This document shows, one piece after another, positions 1 through 4,886 of a stretch of DNA of 5,486 nt. How positions within the stretch are numbered: position 1 is the stretch's first letter; each line of letters begins with the position of its first letter. The stretch lies in assembly GCA_011176555.1 (NCBI GenBank), contig DUEF01000045.1, positions 3,316 through 8,801 on the forward strand. Direction: 5' to 3'. This DNA is from Caldilineae bacterium (GTDB taxonomy: Bacteria; Chloroflexota; Anaerolineae; J102). The position numbers and the translations under genes are program-made. The notes beneath the pieces are model-generated. The model was not told where the DNA came from. It did no database searches and saw only the letters and a list, made by a program, of their open reading frames with translations.

Positions 1-791
1 CCGATCTCCGTTTCCAGGATCAGCCCCAACGTGCCCTCGCTGCCCACCAGCAATTTGGCCAGGTTGAGGTGATCGCCGGCGAGTTGCTTGCGCACGTAAT
101 CCAGGTTGTAGCCGCCAGACCGCCGCCAGTATTTGGGGAATTGCGCATCGATGAGCGCGGCGTTGGCGCGCAACAGGTCCGGGATCTGCCGGTACAGCGC
201 CCCCGCGACGCCATTGCTCCCGGCCTTTTTGCCCACTTCCGACCAGGGTGTTGGCCCCAACCACACATCCTGGCCATCCGCCAACACCGTGCGCACGCCC
301 TCCACGTGGTCCGCCATCATGCCGTAAACGATGGAATGAGAGCCGGTGCTGTTGTTGCCGATAATGCCCCCGATCGTGGCCCGGTCTGCGCTGGCGGGGT
401 CTGGCCCCACCGTGAGGCCGTGGGGCGCCAGACGCCGGTTGAGGATGCCGAGCGAGATGCCGGGCTGGGTGCGTACGCGCTGGCGCTCCGCGTCGATTTC
501 GACGATGTTGTCCATGTATTTGGTGAAGTCGATGACCACGGCCTCGCCCACGGTTTGCCCGGCGAGACTGGAGCCGCCGCCACGCGGCAGCATCGGCAGA
601 TCGTACGCGATGCACGTTGCAGCCGTGGCCAGCACATCCTCTTTGTCGCGGGGCACGACGACGGCCAGGGGCAAAATCTGGTAATTCGAGGCATCTGTGC
701 TGTAGAGCAAGCGCGTGGGCAGGTCGGTGTACACTTCAGCGCGGCTGCGCTTTTTCAGGTCGGCGGCGAAGTCTTGCAGGCGTTGGTTCAT
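1..791 (-). CDS. FAD-binding oxidase/dehydrogenase, GlcD/DLD type, N-terminal part (runs off left edge)
   Basis: The complement reads open from an ATG at 791-789 to the window edge, giving 263 residues and no stop. It looks like the FAD_binding_4 (PCMH-fold) part of a GlcD/D-lactate-dehydrogenase-type flavoprotein, which oxidises 2-hydroxy acids. Visible motifs are YSTDASNY near residue 30, the FAD pyrophosphate loop PRGGGSSLAGQ at 69-79, GPDPAS at 129-134, TIGGIIGNNSTGSHS at 139-153 and GSEGTLG at 250-256. The YSTDAS start and the GNNSTGSHS segment resemble the long family in which this module is fused to a C-terminal ferredoxin/CCG iron-sulfur part (roughly 950-1000 residues). That half would lie outside the window, so the fusion is inference. 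The substrate cannot be told. No good ribosome binding site precedes the ATG. The gene diverges from the DUF4160 cassette. Confidence 0.92.
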   Translation of the reverse strand, partial: MNQRLQDFAADLKKRSRAEVYTDLPTRLLYSTDASNYQILPLAVVVPRDKEDVLATAATCIAYDLPMLPRGGGSSLAGQTVGEAVVIDFTKYMDNIVEIDAERQRVRTQPGISLGILNRRLAPHGLTVGPDPASADRATIGGIIGNNSTGSHSIVYGMMADHVEGVRTVLADGQDVWLGPTPWSEVGKKAGSNGVAGALYRQIPDLLRANAALIDAQFPKYWRRSGGYNLDYVRKQLAGDHLNLAKLLVGSEGTLGLILETEI

Positions 792-824
792 GATTCGTCA
801 GTTGCTCGTTGCTTGGGGAGATGG

Positions 825-852
825 ATTACAAAAGATGCTGGTATTTTGGCAC
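825..852 (-). promoter_or_regulatory. weak candidate promoter for the leftward FAD oxidase gene
   Basis: Read on the minus strand, GTGCCA (852-847; 4 of 6 matches to TTGACA) lies 16 bases from TGTAAT (830-825; 5 of 6 matches to TATAAT). Transcription would begin near 818, giving a leader of about 27 bases before the ATG at 791. The match is modest and rests only on spacing and consensus. Confidence 0.3.
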
Positions 853-923
853 AGGTGGGGTGTGGGGTCAAGCAGCGCCGGCGATCAAGGGCAGCGCAAG
901 CGCGCATCATTTTTCAGCCCTCC

Positions 924-942
924 CAGGCGTAAATCTCGCCTG
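924..942. other. short perfect hairpin in the divergent intergenic region
   Basis: CAGGCG at 924-929 and CGCCTG at 937-942 form a perfect 6-bp inverted repeat around a 7-base loop. No T-tract follows on either strand, so it does not look like an intrinsic terminator. It lies 12 bases upstream of the rightward -35 element, so an operator is possible, but a chance palindrome of this size is also quite possible. Confidence 0.25.
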
Positions 943-954
943 CCGCTCGCGGAA

Positions 955-983
955 TTGTGTTCAATTCAGTTTGGTGAGATAAT
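955..983 (+). promoter_or_regulatory. extended -10 sigma70-type promoter for the DUF4160/HTH cassette
   Basis: TTGTGT (955-960) and GATAAT (978-983) are separated by exactly 17 bases, and TG at 975-976 sits one base before the -10 box, which is the extended -10 arrangement. The surrounding sequence is AT-richer than the flanks. Transcription would start near 990, about 60 bases before the DUF4160 start codon. This is the best promoter match I found in the window. It fits a cassette that carries its own promoter rather than one read through from a neighbour. Confidence 0.6.
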
Positions 984-1050
984 AGACATTAGAAGGCAAT
1001 GAAAATCGCTAGACAACAAAAGGCCAGGCACACCGTGAGAGAAAATCATC

Positions 1051-1299
1051 ATGCCCGTAGTCCTTCGCATTAAGGGTTATTTATTCCGATTCTATTCCGC
1101 AGATTTGGATGAACCCCCACACGTGCATGTCGAAAAACAGGGCAAACACGCCAAGATATGGGTGGATCCTGTCGAGGTCGCCCGCCCTGGTCGCTACCGC
1201 TCGCATGAATTGATGGAAATCCAGCGGATCGTTCAAGAGAACCAGGATATCATTCTGGAGGTGTGGTCCAATGAACAGAACAAGCGCAAAAACTTCTAA
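1051..1299 (+). CDS. DUF4160 domain-containing protein
   Basis: An 82-residue soluble protein that matches the DUF4160 family over almost its whole length, which is usual for the family. The recognisable parts are an N-terminal strand pattern VLRIKGYLFRFYS (4-16), the signature EPPHVHVE (21-28) with its two histidines, AKIWVDPV (34-41), and a C-terminal helix ELMEIQRIVQENQDIILEVW (53-72). The molecular function of the family is unknown. Its genes are typically found beside a small DUF2442 gene, and from that association the pair is suspected to be toxin-antitoxin-like. Here the partner is different: the next gene overlaps the last 29 bases and carries a DNA-binding domain, so the two are probably translationally coupled. 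A modest purine stretch GAGAGA (1037-1042) precedes the ATG by 8 bases. Base composition is lower in GC than the flanking genes. Confidence 0.88.
   Translation: MPVVLRIKGYLFRFYSADLDEPPHVHVEKQGKHAKIWVDPVEVARPGRYRSHELMEIQRIVQENQDIILEVWSNEQNKRKNF
1257..1263 (+). promoter_or_regulatory. ribosome binding site fixing the start at 1271
   Basis: GGAGGTG lies 7 bases before the ATG at 1271, inside the end of the DUF4160 reading frame. It is the strongest Shine-Dalgarno match in the window and supports this start, which produces a 29-base overlap with DUF4160. Confidence 0.75.
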
Positions 1300-1825
1300 A
1301 ATAGCAGTCGCTTCCCTCAAAGACGCACCCGTTTCCGTACCTATCTCTATCCCCGACCTTGATGCCGTGCGGGCATTCGCCTATGCCCTACACGCCCGGG
1401 GAAAAGCATGGGAGGGCAATGTATTCGGTTGGGAAGCGGCCTATCAACCTGAAAGACCAGAGCCGCCAGCAGACTCAAAGATGACTTTCACGCCAGCGGA
1501 ATTTTGGATAGGAGACAGCCGGGCGTGGTTTTTCTCGATGATGTGGGAATACGGCAGTGATGTCGATCCGGTTGAGTTTCTAGACGACAGAAACGTGCAA
1601 TACACGTTACAAAACAACATTGCCACTACCCAGTCCGAGGAAGCTGTCTTAGATGTCGAAGGCTTAGCCGCTTACCTGAAGATATCCCGCCGTTCAGTTT
1701 ATAATCTGGCTGGTTCCGGAGAGGTTCCCGCCGTAAAAGTTGCCGGACAGTGGCGATTTTACCGTCCTGTGATCGATGGTTGGTTACAGGAAAAGACGAA
1801 GAGAGCGATGTCAGGGGGAGCCTGA
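1271..1825 (+). CDS. protein with unrecognised N-terminal region and C-terminal excisionase-type helix-turn-helix
   Basis: A 184-residue protein. Residues 126-173 (from LDVEGLAAYL through ISRRSVYNLAGSG to WRFYRPVIDGWL) match the HTH_17/excisionase-family pattern: a first helix, a recognition helix around SRRSVYNLA, then a wing ending in the typical W-R-F motif and a closing helix. It should therefore bind DNA. Residues 1-120 match no domain I recognise. They contain an aromatic and acidic stretch (FWIGDSRAWFFSMMWEYGSD, 78-97) followed by DPVEFLDD, and show no membrane segment or signal peptide. The gene overlaps DUF4160 and has a strong ribosome binding site, so the two form one unit. Excisionase-type HTH proteins serve as antitoxins for some toxins, as recombination directionality factors or as plain repressors. 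By context I favour a partner and autoregulator of the DUF4160 protein, which is inference. Sampled GC is 27/60, 30/60 and 32/60 across the cassette, below the neighbouring genes. Confidence 0.8.
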   Translation: MNRTSAKTSKIAVASLKDAPVSVPISIPDLDAVRAFAYALHARGKAWEGNVFGWEAAYQPERPEPPADSKMTFTPAEFWIGDSRAWFFSMMWEYGSDVDPVEFLDDRNVQYTLQNNIATTQSEEAVLDVEGLAAYLKISRRSVYNLAGSGEVPAVKVAGQWRFYRPVIDGWLQEKTKRAMSGGA

Positions 1826-1831
1826 TTTTTT
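1811..1831 (+). terminator. small intrinsic-terminator-like hairpin at the end of the cassette
   Basis: TCAGG (1811-1815) pairs perfectly with CCTGA (1821-1825) around the loop GGGAG, and six T residues (1826-1831) follow at once. The 3' arm contains the TGA stop codon of the HTH gene. The stem is only 5 bp (6 with one G-T pair), so it should be weak. Position and T-tract are right for ending the two-gene transcript. Confidence 0.42.
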
Positions 1832-1858
1832 CCTGTTTCGGCCATTCTCGATGTTTGA

Positions 1859-1960
1859 TATTCCCATGTGGGACGCCGCCCACCATTCCAGCGGCCATAC
1901 GAAACCATGAGCGACCGCTGGCTGGCTGAGACCATCGCCATTTTACAGGAGCATTTTTGA
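1859..1960 (+). pseudogene. possible 3' remnant of a lost upstream gene
   Basis: Between the HTH gene and the FAD oxidoreductase is an open frame from just after a TGA at 1856-1858 to a TGA at 1958-1960. Its last part, from ATG 1907, reads MSDRWLAETIAILQEHF, which looks like an ordinary amphipathic C-terminal helix. It carries the AGGAG for the next gene and stops 2 bases before that gene's ATG, the geometry of coupled operon genes. It is GC-richer than the cassette to its left. I read it as the tail of a gene cut off when the cassette arrived. It may equally be a 17-residue leader peptide or chance. I recognise no family. Confidence 0.25.
1947..1951 (+). promoter_or_regulatory. ribosome binding site for the FAD oxidoreductase
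   Basis: AGGAG lies 11 bases before ATG 1963 and 5 bases before an in-frame TTG at 1957. The spacing fits TTG slightly better, but ATG is the much commoner codon, so ATG 1963 is preferred. The two choices differ by only two residues. Confidence 0.55.
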
Positions 1961-1962
1961 AC

Positions 1963-3600
1963 ATGACCCCAGACTACGACGTTATCGTCATCGGTTCCGG
2001 CGCGGGCGGGCTGGCCGCGGCCGTACCCCTGGCGCAGGCGGGCAAACGCGTGCTGGTCTGCGAGCAGCACGAAATCCCCGGCGGCTGGACGCAATCCTTC
2101 ACGCTCAACGGTTATCGCTTCAGCCCCGGCGTGCACTACATCGGCGGCCTGCAGCCGGGCGGCAGGATGCGCGAGATTTACGAAGGGCTGGGCGTGTCAC
2201 AAGACCTGGAATTCTGCGAGATCAACCCCGATGGTTTCGATCACATTTTCGTCGGCGACGAGCGTTTAGACATCCCCAAGGGCAAGGAGGCCTTCGCCGC
2301 CCGCCTCAAAGAGCGTTTCCCCGACGAGGCCGAAGGGATCGACGGCTACCTGGACGCGGTCTCCAAATTGATGGAGAGCCTGAGTTCGTTGGGACGTGTG
2401 AAGGGCGTGGGTAGTGCGGCGCGGTCGGCCAGCGATGCGGTTTCGGTGCTGCGCTGGGCGCGGCGCTCCGGCCAGGACCTGATCGAGCACTACGTCTCTG
2501 ATCCCGTGCTGAAGGCGATCCTGGCCGGGCAGTCGGGCGACCACGGCATGCCGCCCTCGCAGGTGTCGGCTTTTGTGCACGCCGGCATCACCCATCATTA
2601 CTTCCACGGCGGCTATTTCCCCCGCGGCGGGGGTTTCGCCATTCCCCGCGCCTTTGTGCGGGCGCTGAAACGGGCGGGTGGTGAGCTCCGTCTGAACACA
2701 AGCGTCAAACGCATCCTGCTGGAAGACAAACGAGTGGTGGGGGTGGAACTGGCGGACGGGAGCAGAATCAGTTCGGAGTACGTGATCAGCAATGCCGACC
2801 CGGAAGTGACCTTCGGCAAACTAATCGGTCGGGAGCAGTTGAGCGCCAAACTCAGGAAGAAGCTCGACAAGGTCGAGTACTCCGGCTCCGCGCTCAGCCT
2901 CTTTTTCGCTGTGGACATGGATTTGCGGGAAGCCGGGTTGGATTCGGGCAATTTCTGGTTCTACGACCACGCGGATGTCGATGAACTCTACCGCCAGGGC
3001 CTGACCTCCCATGCCCTGGAAGCGGAAACGCCCGGCGCCATGTTTCTCACCGTCACCACCCTGAAAGACCCATCCAAAATGCACAGCGGCCACCACACCT
3101 GCGAAGCCTTCACTTTCGTCGGTTACGATGCCTTCGAGCAATGGGCGAATGAGAAATCAGGGGAGCACTCGGGCGATTACGAGGCAATGAAAGAAGAGCT
3201 CTCCTGGCGTATGTTTCAGGCGCTGGAGCGGCGGGTTCCCGGCATCAGCAAACACATCGTCTTCTGGAGTCTGGGCACGCCCCTGACGAACGAACACTTT
3301 ATCAACGCCACCCGCGGCAACCTGTACGGCATCGCCAAAAGCCGCACTCAGGTGGGGCCGGGTGCGTTTCCGGTGCAGAGCGAGTTCGAGGGCCTGCTGC
3401 TGTGCGGGGCCAGCACCATCAGCCACGGCGTAGCCGGCGTCACGGCCAGCGGCCTGGCCGCGGCCCGCAAGATCCTGGGCTGCCGCACCCGCGACCTGTT
3501 GCAGATGAACGGTCCCGAATTGCGGATTTACCCCTCGGAAGACGTTTCGCAATGGCCGGAGGAGTTGCAGGCGAAGATCGAACGAAAGATCAAAGATTAA
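1963..3600 (+). CDS. FAD-dependent oxidoreductase, phytoene desaturase/retinol saturase-like (COG1233)
   Basis: A 545-residue flavoprotein. The N-terminus has the Rossmann FAD-binding signature DVIVIGSGAGGLAAA (6-20), with the ribose-binding glutamate at E34, followed by PGGW. GVHYIGG (56-62) is characteristic of the branch containing carotenoid isomerases and retinol 13,14-reductases. GGYFPRGGG (216-224) and the VISNADP-type segment are typical COG1233 landmarks. The C-terminal FAD motif spans 477-502 (GLLLCGAST, then HGVAGVTASGLAAAR). The family desaturates, saturates or isomerises isoprenoid double bonds, but members outside carotenoid clusters have many unknown substrates. No carotenoid gene is adjacent, so the substrate is open. 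No signal peptide is seen. The last residues (KIKD) and the stop are encoded by the heptamer repeat that follows, so the C-terminus may be recent. Start ATG 1963 has AGGAG upstream. Confidence 0.9.
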   Translation: MTPDYDVIVIGSGAGGLAAAVPLAQAGKRVLVCEQHEIPGGWTQSFTLNGYRFSPGVHYIGGLQPGGRMREIYEGLGVSQDLEFCEINPDGFDHIFVGDERLDIPKGKEAFAARLKERFPDEAEGIDGYLDAVSKLMESLSSLGRVKGVGSAARSASDAVSVLRWARRSGQDLIEHYVSDPVLKAILAGQSGDHGMPPSQVSAFVHAGITHHYFHGGYFPRGGGFAIPRAFVRALKRAGGELRLNTSVKRILLEDKRVVGVELADGSRISSEYVISNADPEVTFGKLIGREQLSAKLRKKLDKVEYSGSALSLFFAVDMDLREAGLDSGNFWFYDHADVDELYRQGLTSHALEAETPGAMFLTVTTLKDPSKMHSGHHTCEAFTFVGYDAFEQWANEKSGEHSGDYEAMKEELSWRMFQALERRVPGISKHIVFWSLGTPLTNEHFINATRGNLYGIAKSRTQVGPGAFPVQSEFEGLLLCGASTISHGVAGVTASGLAAARKILGCRTRDLLQMNGPELRIYPSEDVSQWPEELQAKIERKIKD

Positions 3601-3666
3601 GAACTAAAGATTAAAGGGCTGCCGAGTATGCTGTCACACTCCCTGATTCTTAATCTTTGATTCTTC
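3584..3666. repeat. inverted heptanucleotide-repeat element between the oxidoreductase and peptidase genes
   Basis: The left arm has four tandem 7-base units fitting AARRAYY: AAAGATC at 3585, AAAGATT at 3592, AAGAACT at 3599 and AAAGATT at 3606. The right arm holds three such units on the other strand (complement of 3645-3665). Bases 3589-3603 and 3647-3661 are perfect 15-bp complements. Allowing one mismatch and one G-T pair extends the stem to 20 bp (3584-3603 with 3647-3666), with a 43-base loop. The arms are AT-rich within a GC-rich window. No T-tract follows, so it is not a standard terminator, though it could block RNA decay or mark a small non-autonomous repeat. It overlaps the end of the oxidoreductase gene. 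Confidence 0.8.
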
Positions 3667-3689
3667 CCCCCCAAAAAACAAACCCGCAC

Positions 3690-4853
3690 ATGACAAAACT
3701 CCACATCGACGAAAACTACCTGACGCAGACGCTGATCGACCTCGTGCGCATCGACTCGGTCAATCCCACACTTTCTCCTCAAGGAAAAGGGGAAGCCGAA
3801 ATCGGCGCGTACGTGGCGGATAAACTCGATCAACTCGGTTTGCAGGTGTCGACCCACGAAATCGAGCCGGGTCGGGTGAACGTCGTTGGAGTCTTGCCAG
3901 GCACGGGGGGAGGGCGTTCTCTGCTGTTTAACGCGCACATGGACACGGTTGGCGTCGAAGGCATGACGATTGATCCCTTTGGCGGGGAAATCCGTGATGG
4001 TCGGCTCTACGGCCGCGGGGCGCAGGACATGAAAGGAAGCCTGGCGGCGATGATGGCCGCGGCCAAGGCTTTTGTCGATAGCGGCATCGCCCTGGCCGGT
4101 GATTTGCTGATCACGGCTGTCGCGGACGAAGAATACGCCAGCATCGGCATGGAAGCCCTCGTCCAACAGGTGACGGCGGATGGCGCCATCGTTACTGAAC
4201 CCACCGACATGCACATCTGCCGGGCGCATCGCGGCTTTGTCTGGTTCGAGGTGGAGACATTTGGCCGGGCCGCGCACGGCAGCCGCTACGAAGAGGGCAT
4301 CGACGCCAACATGCGCATGGGCCGCTTCCTGGCGCGGCTGGACGAATTGGAACAAGAATTGCGGCGGCGTCCCGGCCATCCGCTCACCGGCCCGCCCTCG
4401 TTGCACGCCTCCCAGATCCACGGCGGCAAGGAAATCAGCATGTACGCCGACCACTGCTTGCTGCAAATCGAGCGCCGCACCGCGCCTGGCGAGACGGTAG
4501 CGCAGGCCACAGCCGAATTGCAAACGATCATCGATGAACTGGCTGCCCTGGACCCCACCTTCCGCGCTTCGGTCCGGCCCACGTTCTGGCGCCAACCATT
4601 CGAGATCGACGCCGACGCCCCCATCGTGCGGTCATTGGAAAATGCGTTGGTCGCGCACCTGGGCGGCCAGCCGCTGCACACCGGCCAGACGTTCTGGACA
4701 GACGCCGCCCTTTTGGCGGACGCGGGCATCGAGACGGTTTTGCTCGGGCCCACAGGCTACGGCCTGCACAGCGCCGAAGAGTGGGTCGATCTGCAATCGG
4801 TAATCGATCTGGCGGCCGTGCTGGCCGAGACAGCGCTCGATTATTGTCGATAG
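3690..4853 (+). CDS. M20-family metallopeptidase/deacylase (ArgE/DapE/carboxypeptidase G2-like)
   Basis: A complete 387-residue M20 zinc hydrolase, normal length for the family. Metal-site residues are all visible: H83 in NAHMD with D85, bridging D113 in GRGAQDMKG, the E147-E148 pair (general base and ligand), E170 in TEPT, and H360 in GLHSAEEWVDL near the C-terminus. The inserted dimerisation domain contains GRAAHGS (192-198) and ERRTAPGE (261-268), the usual substrate-carboxylate region. Such enzymes cleave amide bonds of N-acyl amino acids, succinyl-diaminopimelate or short peptides. The exact substrate cannot be chosen: ArgE, DapE and general dipeptidase all fit, and no arginine or lysine gene is adjacent. 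It is probably cytoplasmic, with no signal peptide. ATG 3690 is preferred over an in-frame TTG at 3657 that lies inside the repeat. No Shine-Dalgarno is seen before either. Confidence 0.9.
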   Translation: MTKLHIDENYLTQTLIDLVRIDSVNPTLSPQGKGEAEIGAYVADKLDQLGLQVSTHEIEPGRVNVVGVLPGTGGGRSLLFNAHMDTVGVEGMTIDPFGGEIRDGRLYGRGAQDMKGSLAAMMAAAKAFVDSGIALAGDLLITAVADEEYASIGMEALVQQVTADGAIVTEPTDMHICRAHRGFVWFEVETFGRAAHGSRYEEGIDANMRMGRFLARLDELEQELRRRPGHPLTGPPSLHASQIHGGKEISMYADHCLLQIERRTAPGETVAQATAELQTIIDELAALDPTFRASVRPTFWRQPFEIDADAPIVRSLENALVAHLGGQPLHTGQTFWTDAALLADAGIETVLLGPTGYGLHSAEEWVDLQSVIDLAAVLAETALDYCR

Positions 4854-4874
4854 CGGGAATCGCCGCTGATGGCG

Positions 4875-4880
4875 TACAAT
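4875..4880 (+). promoter_or_regulatory. -10-like TACAAT just before the GT9 start codon (possible leaderless start)
   Basis: TACAAT differs from TATAAT at one base and ends 6 bases before ATG 4887, which places the expected first transcribed base at the A of that ATG. No Shine-Dalgarno is seen before 4887. No convincing -35 lies 16-18 bases upstream. This is the layout of leaderless genes in several bacterial phyla, but a lone -10 match is weak evidence. Confidence 0.35.
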
Positions 4881-4886
4881 ACCCGT

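Noticed and set aside
69..932. Long plus-strand open frame (287 codons) over the left region
   Set aside because: It lies opposite the FAD oxidase gene, whose motifs are clear on the minus strand. Its protein matches nothing and it is an antisense shadow in GC-rich DNA.
1851..1910. Tiny frame of 19 codons before the possible gene remnant
   Set aside because: It has no ribosome binding site and no recognisable product. The ATGA overlap with the next frame may be chance.
3584..3666. CRISPR array or rho-independent terminator
   Set aside because: The units are only 7 bases with no spacers, so it is not CRISPR. No T-run follows the stem on either strand, so a standard terminator is unlikely.
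3657..3689. In-frame TTG start adding 11 residues to the peptidase
   Set aside because: The extension is encoded by repeat and poly-C/poly-A sequence and lies before the normal M20 N-terminus. It has no ribosome binding site.
3597..4595. Minus-strand open frame of 332 codons
   Set aside because: It is antisense to the M20 peptidase, which has all its metal ligands on the plus strand. The product has no recognisable domain.
4852..4867. 5-bp inverted repeat (AGCGG/CCGCT) after the peptidase stop
   Set aside because: It is very short, followed by no T-tract, and expected by chance in this composition.
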